Part shown: one piece after another, positions 1-7,971 of the stretch | Position numbering within the stretch: the first letter of the stretch is position 1 | How the letters are laid out: each line of letters opens with the position of its first letter | The notes under the pieces: generated by a model | Database searches by the model: none | Told to the model about the DNA's origin: nothing | What the model saw: the letters and a program-made list of their open reading frames with translations, nothing else | Source: JBHHZJ01 sp046758005 | GTDB lineage: Bacteria > Pseudomonadota > Alphaproteobacteria > Kiloniellales > J153 | Length of the DNA: 58,318 nucleotides | Reading direction: 5' to 3' | Assembly (NCBI GenBank): GCA_046758005.1 | Contig: JBHHZJ010000009.1 | Location: forward strand, 1 to 58,318 | Translations under genes and position numbers: made by a program

Positions 1-123
1 CCGCGGTCCGTGGGGACCCATTCCGTAGCGGGCCGCATGGATCGCGGATCGCTAGCTTTCCTCACCAAATCCAAGATTCGGCGAAAAATTGTCTTCGCGA
101 TGACGATCAATCGAGTCCACGCC

Positions 124-2532
124 TCAGGAGCCCCCCCTCAGCACTCCGCCCGTGGCCTTGGCGACCTGGGCGACGATCTCGGCCGCCACCGCATCGATCT
201 CGGCGTCGGTCAGCGTGCGCTCCCTCGGCTGGAGCGTGACCGAGATGGCGAGCGACTTCTTGCCCGCCTCGATCCCCTCGCCCACGTAGACGTCGAACAG
301 CGTGACGTTCGAGACGAGCTTGCGGTCGGCGCCGCGCGCCGCACGCAGCAGCGCCTCGGCCGGCACGTCCGCGTCCACGACGAAGGCGAAGTCGCGCTCG
401 ACCGGGTGGAAGGCCGAGATGTCGGGCGCGGACCTGGCCTTGCCCTCCCGGGCGCGCGGCAGCGGGATGCGCCCGAGGTACACCTCGAAGGCGGCGGCGG
501 GGCCGCGTAGCTCGAATCCCCGGAGCACGCGCGGGTGCAGCTCGCCGAAATTGGCGAGCGCGCCGGGCCCCAGGCGCAGCACGCCGGAGCGGCCCGGGTG
601 ATACCAGGACGGCGCGTCGGTGGTGACTTGCAATTTGTCCACCGGCGCGCCGCAGGCGGACAGCACCGCGAGCGCGTCGGCCTTGGCATCGAAGGCGTCG
701 ACGGCGCGCGCCCGCGCGGCCCAGTGGCGCGGGCCCGCCCGTCCGGCGCGCAGGCCGGCGGCGACGAGCGTCTGGCCCTCCGGCGTCGCGTCCGCGTACT
801 GCGGCCCGACCTCGAACAGCGCCGCGTCGGCGAAGCCGCGGTCCGCGTTGCGCGCCGCCGCGGCGGCCAGCCCCGGCAGCACCGACGGGCGCATGACGTC
901 GAGATCGGCGCTGATCGGGTTGACCAGCCGCAGGTCGTCCGCAACGCCGCCGAACAGGGCCGCGTCGCGCCCGGAGACGAAGGAGAACGTGACCGCCTCG
1001 TCGAGGCCGCGCCAGGCGAGCGCGGTGCGCGCGTGCCCCGCGCGCCGCTGCGCGGGCGTGACCGCCGGCCGCGGCAATGGCGCCTCGCGCTCCAGCGCCA
1101 CCTGCGGGATCGCGTCGTAGCCGTGGATGCGCAGCAGCTCCTCGACCAGGCAGGCCTCGTCCTCGATATCGTTGCGCCACGATGGCACGCCGACGCTCAG
1201 GGCCTCCCCGTTGCTCTCCACCTCGAAGCCGAGGTCGGTGAGGATGCGGGTTTGCTCGTCCGGCGGCACGTCGACGCCGCCGAGCGCGGCCACGCGCTTC
1301 GGGCGCAACGCGATCCGGCGGCGCCGGTCCGGCAACGCGCCGGCGCTGACCACCTCGCTCGCCTCTCCGCCGCAGATATCGAGGACGAGGCGCGCGGCGA
1401 CCTCGGCGCCCCACACCGCCGAGCGCGGGTCGAGGCCGCGCTCGAAGCGGTAGCGGGCGTCGGAGAGAATCCCCAGCTTGCGCCCCGTGGCCGCGGTGCG
1501 CACCGGGTCGAACAGCGCCACTTCGACGAACACGTTGGTCGTGTCCTCGGTGCAGCCGGAGCCCTCGCCGCCCATGACGCCGCCGATGCCCTCGGGCCCG
1601 GCGTCGTCGGCGATGACCACCATCTCCGGATCGAGGCGGTAGGTGTTGCCGTCGAGCGCCAGGACCTCCTCGCCCTCGCGCGCCATGCGCATGACGAGGT
1701 CGCCCTTGACCTTGTCCGCGTCGAAGACGTGCAGCGGCCGGTTGAGGTCGTAGGTGACGTAATTGGTGATGTCGACGAGCGCCGAGATGGGCCGCAGGCC
1801 GATGGCGCGCAGCCGGCCCTGCAGCCACTTCGGGCTGGGACGGTTGCGCACGTCGCGGAAGGTACGTCCGGCGACGAACGGGCAGGCGTCCTCCTTGCCC
1901 GCCGGCAGGTCGCGAACCCAGCGGATCGGGCTCTCGAAGGTCCCGGGCACGGGCGAGAGGTCGAGGGGCTTGAGCCGGCCGAAGCCGGCGGCGGCGAGAT
2001 CGCGCGCGATCCCGCGCACGCCCAGGCAGTCGCCGCGGTTGGGCGTCACCGCCACGTCGATCACCGGGTCGTCCAGGCCGAGGATTTCGGCGAAGGGCGT
2101 GCCGACGACGGCGTCGTCGGGCAGCTCGATGATGCCCTCGTGCTCGTCGGAGATGCCCATCTCGCGCTCGGAGACGAGCATGCCGTCCGACGGCTCGCCG
2201 CGGATGACGCCGGGCCGCAGTACCATGTCGGTGCCCGGGATGAAGCTGCCGGCCGGGGCGAACACGCCCTTCATGCCGGTGCGCGCGTTGGGCGCGCCGC
2301 ACACCACCTGCACCTCCTGCGCCCCGGTGTCGACGATGCACACGCTCAGGCGGTCCGCATTGGGGTGCGGACGGGCCTCCTTGACGTAGGCGACCGTGAA
2401 CGGGGCGAGCTCGGCGGCGCGGTCCTCGACCGCGTCCACCTCAAGCCCGATCATGGTCAGCTTGGCGACGATCTCGTCGAGCGCGGCCTGCGTTTCCAGG
2501 TGGTCCTTGAGCCACTTCAGGGTGAACTTCAT
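124..2532 (-). CDS. pheT: Phenylalanyl-tRNA synthetase beta subunit
   Basis: Beta chain of the alpha2beta2 enzyme that charges tRNA(Phe) in the cytoplasm. The 802-residue length is normal. An EMAP/CsaA-like tRNA-binding domain lies around residues 44-150. The B3/B4 editing region follows at about 210-370, then B5. The C-terminal anticodon-binding FDX-ACB domain runs from about 705 to 800. The start MKFTLKWLKDHL is the family start. It begins 4 bp after the pheS stop codon, so the two subunits are surely co-translated. It is the last gene of the minus-strand rpmI-rplT-pheS-pheT group. I see no convincing terminator in the 123 bases beyond its stop. Confidence 0.98.
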   Translation of the reverse strand: MKFTLKWLKDHLETQAALDEIVAKLTMIGLEVDAVEDRAAELAPFTVAYVKEARPHPNADRLSVCIVDTGAQEVQVVCGAPNARTGMKGVFAPAGSFIPGTDMVLRPGVIRGEPSDGMLVSEREMGISDEHEGIIELPDDAVVGTPFAEILGLDDPVIDVAVTPNRGDCLGVRGIARDLAAAGFGRLKPLDLSPVPGTFESPIRWVRDLPAGKEDACPFVAGRTFRDVRNRPSPKWLQGRLRAIGLRPISALVDITNYVTYDLNRPLHVFDADKVKGDLVMRMAREGEEVLALDGNTYRLDPEMVVIADDAGPEGIGGVMGGEGSGCTEDTTNVFVEVALFDPVRTAATGRKLGILSDARYRFERGLDPRSAVWGAEVAARLVLDICGGEASEVVSAGALPDRRRRIALRPKRVAALGGVDVPPDEQTRILTDLGFEVESNGEALSVGVPSWRNDIEDEACLVEELLRIHGYDAIPQVALEREAPLPRPAVTPAQRRAGHARTALAWRGLDEAVTFSFVSGRDAALFGGVADDLRLVNPISADLDVMRPSVLPGLAAAAARNADRGFADAALFEVGPQYADATPEGQTLVAAGLRAGRAGPRHWAARARAVDAFDAKADALAVLSACGAPVDKLQVTTDAPSWYHPGRSGVLRLGPGALANFGELHPRVLRGFELRGPAAAFEVYLGRIPLPRAREGKARSAPDISAFHPVERDFAFVVDADVPAEALLRAARGADRKLVSNVTLFDVYVGEGIEAGKKSLAISVTLQPRERTLTDAEIDAVAAEIVAQVAKATGGVLRGGS

Positions 2533-2536
2533 GGCG

Positions 2537-3613
2537 TCACAGCCCGCGGACCAGGCTGGGCGACTCGAGCGGCAGAAAGCCGTAGTGGCGCAGCCAGCGC
2601 AGGTCCGAATCGAAGAACGGGCGCAGGTCCGGGATGCCGTACTTCAGCATGGCGACACGCTCCACGCCCATGCCGAAGGCGAAGCCCTGGTACCGGCTCG
2701 AATCGATGCCGCAGTTCTCGAGCACCTTCGGGTGCACCATGCCGCAGCCCAGGATCTCGAGCCAATCCTTGCCGTGGCCGATCCTGAGCTGACCGCCCTG
2801 GCGGCTGCAGCCGATGTCGACCTCGGCGCTCGGCTCGGTGAACGGGAAGTAGCTGGGGCGAAAGCGCACCGGCAGATCCTCGACGCCGAAGAAGGCGCGG
2901 CAGAACGCGATCAGCGTGCCTTTGAGGTGGCCCATGTGCGTGGTCTCGTCCACGACCAGGCCCTCGACCTGGTGGAACATGGGCGAGTGGGTGGCGTCCG
3001 AATCGGCGCGGAAGGTGCGCCCGGGGACGATGATGCGAATCGGCGGCTTGGCCTTCTGCATGGTGCGGATCTGGACCGGCGAGGTATGCGTGCGCAGCAC
3101 CATGCGGGCCCCGTCGGCGAGCGCCGGGAGGTAGAAGGTGTCGTGCTCCTGCCGCGCCGGGTGTTCGGGCGGGATGTTAAGCGCGGTGAAGTTGTGGAAG
3201 TCGTCCTCGATGTCGGGCCCTTCGGCGACCGAGAACTCCATCTCGCCGAAGATGGCGACCATCTCCTCGATCGTCTGGCTGATCGGGTGGATGCGCCCGA
3301 CCTCCGCCGGGCGCGCGGGCAGGGTCACGTCGATCCGCTGCTCCGCCAGCCGCGCCGTCAGCTCAGCCTCGGCCAGGTCCGCCTTGCGCGCCTCGATTGC
3401 CGCGGCGAGCGCGTCCTTGACCGCGTTAAGCGCCCGGCCGGCCGCCTTGCGCGCCTCCGGGTCGAGGCCGCCAAGGGTCTTCATCATCTGGGTGATGCGG
3501 CCCTTCTTACCGAGCGCGCGCACCCGCAGCGCCTCGAGCGCCTCGAGGTCGCCCGCGGCGGCTACCTCGGCCATCAGGCTGCTGCTCAGTTGATCGAGGT
3601 TTTCGATGTTCAT
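2537..3613 (-). CDS. pheS: Phenylalanyl-tRNA synthetase alpha subunit
   Basis: Catalytic alpha chain of PheRS, a class II synthetase that activates phenylalanine with ATP. The 358-residue protein has an N-terminal coiled-coil arm (about 1-85) followed by the class II core. Motif 2 shows PGRTFRADSDATHSPMFHQ and motif 3 shows GFAFGMGVERVAML. It lies 138 bp downstream of rplT. That spacer is longer than others in the block and holds a weak 6-bp inverted repeat (3725-3730 with 3739-3744). I saw no recognisable pheM-type leader peptide. Confidence 0.98.
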   Translation of the reverse strand: MNIENLDQLSSSLMAEVAAAGDLEALEALRVRALGKKGRITQMMKTLGGLDPEARKAAGRALNAVKDALAAAIEARKADLAEAELTARLAEQRIDVTLPARPAEVGRIHPISQTIEEMVAIFGEMEFSVAEGPDIEDDFHNFTALNIPPEHPARQEHDTFYLPALADGARMVLRTHTSPVQIRTMQKAKPPIRIIVPGRTFRADSDATHSPMFHQVEGLVVDETTHMGHLKGTLIAFCRAFFGVEDLPVRFRPSYFPFTEPSAEVDIGCSRQGGQLRIGHGKDWLEILGCGMVHPKVLENCGIDSSRYQGFAFGMGVERVAMLKYGIPDLRPFFDSDLRWLRHYGFLPLESPSLVRGL

Positions 3614-3751
3614 TCCGGCATCCTAACCGGCGGCCCCCGCCGCGCGCCGGCCCGGCGATCCCCGAGCACATTGTCCCGAAACTTGCCGCACGGACACGGG
3701 CCTTGCGCGACGCGCCGCCGCCGGGAAGACCGCCTGCCGTCTTCGTCGCCG

Positions 3752-4123
3752 CTACGACCCGCCGGGCTCGCCGAGCGCGGCCTGGGCCTTTTCGGCCAGG
3801 GCCTTGAACGCGGCCGGTTCGCGCACCGCGAGATCGGAAAGGATCTTGCGGTCGGCCTCGATCCCGGCGCGCTTGATCCCGTTCATGAACTGCGAATAGG
3901 TCAGGCCGTGCTCGCGCGCGCCGGCGTTGATGCGCTGAATCCACAGGCTGCGGAAGCTCCGCTTGCGGGTACGCCGGTCGCGGTAGGCGTACAGCAACCC
4001 CTTCTCCACCCGCTCGATGGCGGCGCGGAACACGTTCTTGTTGCGGCCGGTATAGCCCTTGGCCTGCTTGACGACCTTTTTGTGCCGGGCGCGCGCGGTG
4101 ACGCCCCGCTTGACGCGAGCCAT
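3752..4123 (-). CDS. rplT: 50S ribosomal protein L20
   Basis: L20 binds 23S rRNA early in assembly of the large subunit. The 123-residue sequence begins MARVKRGVTARARHKK and contains the typical AYRDRRTRKRSFRSLWI core. It lies 12 bp downstream of rpmI. A strong AAGGAGG Shine-Dalgarno overlaps the rpmI stop codon, so L35 and L20 are translationally linked. In other bacteria L20 represses this operon. I did not identify such a site here. Confidence 0.98.
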   Translation of the reverse strand: MARVKRGVTARARHKKVVKQAKGYTGRNKNVFRAAIERVEKGLLYAYRDRRTRKRSFRSLWIQRINAGAREHGLTYSQFMNGIKRAGIEADRKILSDLAVREPAAFKALAEKAQAALGEPGGS

Positions 4124-4135
4124 ATCGGGTCCTCC

Positions 4136-4336
4136 TTAGGCGTGGGGCAGGAAGTGCCGCTTGACGAGCCTGGCGTCCGGCGCGGAGGCGATCCGCGAGC
4201 CGCGCGCCTTGCGCTTCATCTTCTGCGGCCGCTTGCGCAGGTTGTGCCGCTTGTAGCCGAAGTTCGAGCGCACCTTGCCGGTGCCGGTCAGGCGGAACCG
4301 TTTCTTGGCGCCGCTCTTGGACTTGAGCTTGGGCAT
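4136..4336 (-). CDS. rpmI: 50S ribosomal protein L35
   Basis: Small basic 50S protein of 66 residues, beginning MPKLKSKSGAKKRFRLTGTG, as expected for the L35 family. It is the first gene of a minus-strand transcript with rplT, pheS and pheT. A near-consensus promoter lies about 90-118 bp upstream (4426-4454). Normally infC would sit directly upstream. Here a plus-strand methyltransferase separates the two genes. Confidence 0.97.
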   Translation of the reverse strand: MPKLKSKSGAKKRFRLTGTGKVRSNFGYKRHNLRKRPQKMKRKARGSRIASAPDARLVKRHFLPHA

Positions 4337-4425
4337 TTGGCTGGTCCTTTCGCTCGGATCTTGCGGGTCCGTTCGAGCGGCTGGGCATGCCCCGGGGGCC
4401 GGACCGCTCGCTTCAAGAGGCGCCG

Positions 4426-4454
4426 TTTATAGCGGCCGCACGGCGCCAATGCAA
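4426..4454 (-). promoter_or_regulatory. Sigma-70-type promoter for rpmI-rplT-pheST
   Basis: On the minus strand a TTGCAT -35 box (4449-4454) and a TATAAA -10 box (4426-4431) are separated by exactly 17 bp. This would give a 5' leader of roughly 80 nt before rpmI. The promoter explains how rpmI-pheT can be expressed although the upstream link to infC is broken. It was assigned from box quality and spacing only. Confidence 0.6.
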
Positions 4455-4534
4455 GGCGACCGGGCCGCTCGTTGCGGGGCCACGGGCGGCGCTCCGCCCG
4501 GCGTCGGAGGCGGCCGGCCGGCGGCACGAGCGTT

Positions 4535-5323
4535 ATGGGATTGTTAGGAATTGAGACCGTATCCACTCCACCGTTGGGCCCGATTCCGAGCGATTTGCGC
4601 CGCATGGCCGAGATTCCCTTCGAACGCACCAGCGGGTATGCCTGGGACCGGTTCAAGGCCACGGTTGCCGAGATCGTCTCGCGCGTGGAGGGTGCGGATA
4701 TCATCGAGATTGGCGGCGGGCGATCGCCGCTGTTCAGCCGGGAGGACCTGCCGGCGAACGTGGCCTCCTACACCATCAACGACATCTCGCAGAGCGAACT
4801 CGACCTCGCGCCGAGCCACTGGCGCAAGGCCTGTTTCGATATCTGCGGGGACCTCGGCCCCGCGCGGGCGCAGTACGACGTGGTCTTCTCGAAGATGCTG
4901 GCCGAGCACGTGCCCGACGGCGACAAGTTCCACGCCAACGTGTTCAGGCTATTGAAATCCGGCGGAACCGCCTTTCATTTCATGCCGACCCTGTACGCGC
5001 CGCCGTTCGTCTTGAACAAGCTGCTTCCCGAGACCTTGAGCCGCGGGATCGTGCGGAGGTTCTTCGGCAACCGGCACGACGAGGGGGAGCCCAAGTTCCC
5101 CGCCCGTTATTCGATGTGCTATGGCCGCTCCGAGCGCCTGATCCGGCGCTACCGGTCGATCGGTTACGCCGAGGTCGACATCCAGACGTTCTACGGACAC
5201 GGCTATTTCGACCGGATCCCCGTGGTGCGCGGGCTGGACCGCGCGCTCGCGCGCTTCGCCTACAGGCACGACCTGACCTTCTTGGGCGCCTACGCCTACG
5301 TGAGGCTGGCCGCGCCGGCTTGA
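4535..5323 (+). CDS. Class I SAM-dependent methyltransferase
   Basis: Predicted methyltransferase of about 262 residues with a Rossmann-type SAM site: motif I IIEIGGGRSPLF, followed by an acidic/post-I segment and DVVFSKMLAEHVPD, which resembles motif IV. The pattern fits Methyltransf_11/23-type enzymes. The substrate cannot be told; similar proteins often lie in polysaccharide or lipid gene sets. The start is uncertain: ATG 4535 (used here) or ATG 4604, and neither has a clear Shine-Dalgarno. It is transcribed against all its neighbours and splits infC from rpmI. Its stop is 31 bp from the infC stop. Confidence 0.75.
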   Translation: MGLLGIETVSTPPLGPIPSDLRRMAEIPFERTSGYAWDRFKATVAEIVSRVEGADIIEIGGGRSPLFSREDLPANVASYTINDISQSELDLAPSHWRKACFDICGDLGPARAQYDVVFSKMLAEHVPDGDKFHANVFRLLKSGGTAFHFMPTLYAPPFVLNKLLPETLSRGIVRRFFGNRHDEGEPKFPARYSMCYGRSERLIRRYRSIGYAEVDIQTFYGHGYFDRIPVVRGLDRALARFAYRHDLTFLGAYAYVRLAAPA

Positions 5324-5354
5324 GGTTCGGGCCGGTACTTCGGCCGTCCGCCGG

Positions 5355-5891
5355 CTACCTGGGCGCCAGGATCATGATCATCTGGCGGCCTTCCAGCTTG
5401 GGGAACTGCTCGACCTTGGCGACGCTCTCGACCTGGTCGCGCACCCGGTTGAGCACCTTGAGTCCGAGATCCTGGTGCGCCATCTCGCGGCCGCGGAACC
5501 GCAGCGTGACCTTGACCTTGTCGCCCTCGTCGAGGAAGCGCTGGATCGAGCGCATCTTGACGTCGTAGTCGTGCTGGTCGATGTTCGGCCGCATCTTGAT
5601 CTCCTTGACCTCGATGATCTTCTGCTTCTTGCGCGCCTCGGCGCGTTTCTTCTGGTCCTCATACTTGTAGCGGCCGTAATCCAGGATCTTGCACACCGGC
5701 GGGCTCGCGTTCGGGGAGATCTCGACCAAATCGAGGCCGGCCTCGACGGCCCGCTCCACGGCTTCGCCTACGGAGACGACCCCTACGTTGTTTCCATTTT
5801 CGTCGATGAGCCTGACTTCGGCGACGGCGATCTGCTCGTTGACTCGCGGTCCCTCACGAGACGGCATCAAGTTCATTGGCGGTCGTGCTAT
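5355..5891 (-). CDS. infC: Translation initiation factor IF-3, probable ATA start
   Basis: IF-3 binds the 30S subunit, prevents premature subunit joining and checks the start codon. The sequence GPRVNEQIAVAEVRLID, the YKYEDQKKRAEARKKQK linker and the C-terminal domain ending MIMILAPR are diagnostic. An ATG exists at 5915, but it has no suitable Shine-Dalgarno. An AAGGGAGG lies exactly 7 nt before an in-frame ATA at 5889-5891. From there the protein would read (M)ARPPMNLMPSREGPRVNEQ, 178 residues, which matches usual alphaproteobacterial IF-3 N-termini. Rare start codons in infC are known in other bacteria (AUU in E. coli) and serve autoregulation by IF-3. The use of ATA here is inferred. Confidence 0.93.
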   Translation of the reverse strand: MARPPMNLMPSREGPRVNEQIAVAEVRLIDENGNNVGVVSVGEAVERAVEAGLDLVEISPNASPPVCKILDYGRYKYEDQKKRAEARKKQKIIEVKEIKMRPNIDQHDYDVKMRSIQRFLDEGDKVKVTLRFRGREMAHQDLGLKVLNRVRDQVESVAKVEQFPKLEGRQMIMILAPR

Positions 5892-5981
5892 GGGTGGACC
5901 TCCCTTCTTGCCCATGGACCCGCCCGCCCCGGCGGTCGCCTCGGACCTTGCGGAGCCGACTTGCGCGGGCGTTTCCCGAAT

Positions 5982-7901
5982 CTAAACGCCCGTCGGCGGG
6001 GCGGACTCCTCGATCACTTTAGTGACTGCCTCGTCGAGTGCAAGGATCTCCTGACTCTCGCCCCCCAGGCGACGCAGCGCAACCGTGCGCGCCTCCGCCT
6101 CGCGCCGGCCGACCACGGCGATGACCGGCACCTTGGCCAGGCTGTGCTCCCGGACCTTGTAGTTGATCTTCTCGTTGCGCAGGTCGGCCTCGCAGCGCAG
6201 CCCCGCGCCCGCGAGCGCCGCGCGCACGTCTCGGGCATAGGCCTCGGCCTCCGAGGTGATCGTCGCGACCACGACCTGAACCGGGGCGAGCCACAGCGGG
6301 AAACGCCCGGCGTATTGTTCGATCAGGATCGCGAGGAAGCGCTCGAAGGAGCCGAGGATCGCCCGGTGCAGCATGACCGGGCGGCGCTTGCTGCCGTCCT
6401 CGGCCACGTAGGCGGCATCCAGCCGCTCGGGCAGCACGAAATCGACCTGCAACGTGCCGCACTGCCAGTCCCGGCCGATGGCGTCGCGCAGCACGAACTC
6501 GAGCTTGGGCCCGTAGAACGCGCCCTCGCCCGGGTTGAGCGCGTACTCCAGCCCGGTCTCTTCGACCGCCTCCGTCAGCGCGGCTTCGGCCTTGTCCCAG
6601 GTCTCGTCGGAGCCGACGCGCACCGGCGGGCGGTCGGCGAACTTGACCGTGACCTCGTCGAAGCCGAGGTCCCGGTAGATGCTCTGCAGGAGCCTGCAGA
6701 ACGCCACCGTCTCGCCGTTGATCTGCTCCTCGGTGCAGAAGATGTGCGCGTCGTCCTGCGTGAAGGAGCGCACCCGCATGAGGCCGTGCAGCGCGCCCGA
6801 CGGCTCGTTGCGGTGGCAGGCGCCGAATTCGGCCATGCGGATCGGCAGGTCGCGGTAGCTCACGATGCCCTGCTTGAAGATCTGCACGTGGCCCGGGCAG
6901 TTCATCGGCTTGATGGCGAGCACCCGTTCGCCGTCGGCGTTCGCGGTGAACATGTGCTCGCGGAACTTCTCCCAATGGCCCGAGGCCTCCCACAGCGAGC
7001 GGTCGATGAGCTGCGGCGTCCTGACCTCGACGTAGCCCGCGCCGTCGAGCCGGGCGCGCATGTAACGCTCGACCGTGCGGTAGAGGGTCCAGCCCTTGGG
7101 GTGCCAGAACACCGAACCGGCCGCCTCCTCCTGCTGGTGGAACAGGCCGAGCTCCCGTCCCAGGCGCCGGTGGTCGCGCTTCTCCGCCTCCTCCAGCATA
7201 TGGAGGTAGCCCTTGAGCTGCTTCTCGCTTTCCCAGCAGGTGCCGGTGATGCGCTGGAGCTGCTCGTTGCGCGCGTCGCCGCGCCAGTAGGCGCCCGAGA
7301 CCTTGAGCAGCTTGAAGGCGTGGCCGAGCCTGCCGGTCGACGACAGGTGGGGTCCCCGGCACAGGTCGAGCCAGTCTCCCTGCCGGTAGATCGTGATCTC
7401 CTCCTCCGGCGGCAGGGTCTCGATGTGCCGGGCCTTGTACGTCTCGCCGATCTGCTCGAAGTGGCGGATCGCCCTGTCCCGGTCCCACACCTCGCGCGCG
7501 ATCTGCTCGTCGCGCTCGACGATCTCGTGCATGCGTTGCTCGATCTTCTCGAGATCCTCCGGCGTGAACGGCTCGGCCCGCGCGAAGTCGTAGTAGAAGC
7601 CCGTGTCGGTCGCGGGACCGAAGGTCACCTGGGTGCCGGGATAGAGCTCCTGGACCGCCTCGGCCATGACATGGGCGCAGTCGTGGCGCACCAGCGCCAG
7701 CGCGTCCGGGTGGCCGCGCGTGACGATCTCGACCTTGGCGTCCGCCTCGACGATCGTGCTTAGGTCCTTGACCGCTTGGTCGACCTTGATCGCCAGGGCG
7801 TCCTTGGCCAGGCGCGGGCCGATGGCCGCGGCGATTGTGAAGCCGGACACAGGCCCGTCGAACTCGCGCACGCTTCCGTCGGGCAGCGTGATGGCTACCA
7901 T
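5982..7901 (-). CDS. thrS: Threonyl-tRNA synthetase
   Basis: Charges tRNA(Thr). The 639-residue protein has an N-terminal TGS domain (about 1-62) and an N2 editing domain with HDCAHVMAEA and CRGPHLSSTG, supplying the His and Cys ligands of the deacylase site. A class II core follows, with the zinc-site Cys in MNCPGHV, and the C-terminal anticodon domain starts near 540. The start MVAITLPDGS fits the family; reading can extend upstream, but that part is not conserved-looking. It lies 90 bp upstream of the probable infC start, giving the classic thrS-infC pair. Confidence 0.98.
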   Translation of the reverse strand: MVAITLPDGSVREFDGPVSGFTIAAAIGPRLAKDALAIKVDQAVKDLSTIVEADAKVEIVTRGHPDALALVRHDCAHVMAEAVQELYPGTQVTFGPATDTGFYYDFARAEPFTPEDLEKIEQRMHEIVERDEQIAREVWDRDRAIRHFEQIGETYKARHIETLPPEEEITIYRQGDWLDLCRGPHLSSTGRLGHAFKLLKVSGAYWRGDARNEQLQRITGTCWESEKQLKGYLHMLEEAEKRDHRRLGRELGLFHQQEEAAGSVFWHPKGWTLYRTVERYMRARLDGAGYVEVRTPQLIDRSLWEASGHWEKFREHMFTANADGERVLAIKPMNCPGHVQIFKQGIVSYRDLPIRMAEFGACHRNEPSGALHGLMRVRSFTQDDAHIFCTEEQINGETVAFCRLLQSIYRDLGFDEVTVKFADRPPVRVGSDETWDKAEAALTEAVEETGLEYALNPGEGAFYGPKLEFVLRDAIGRDWQCGTLQVDFVLPERLDAAYVAEDGSKRRPVMLHRAILGSFERFLAILIEQYAGRFPLWLAPVQVVVATITSEAEAYARDVRAALAGAGLRCEADLRNEKINYKVREHSLAKVPVIAVVGRREAEARTVALRRLGGESQEILALDEAVTKVIEESAPPTGV

Positions 7902-7971
7902 GCTGGACTTGCTTCCGGACCTGTGCCGCCTGGGGTCAAGCGCGCGCAATGTAAGACTAATCCAGACCCTG

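Noticed and set aside
3614..3751. Possible pheM-like leader peptide or attenuator before pheS
   Set aside because: No short Phe-rich frame with a ribosome binding site is visible. The only inverted repeat (3725-3744) is 6 bp and lacks a U-tract.
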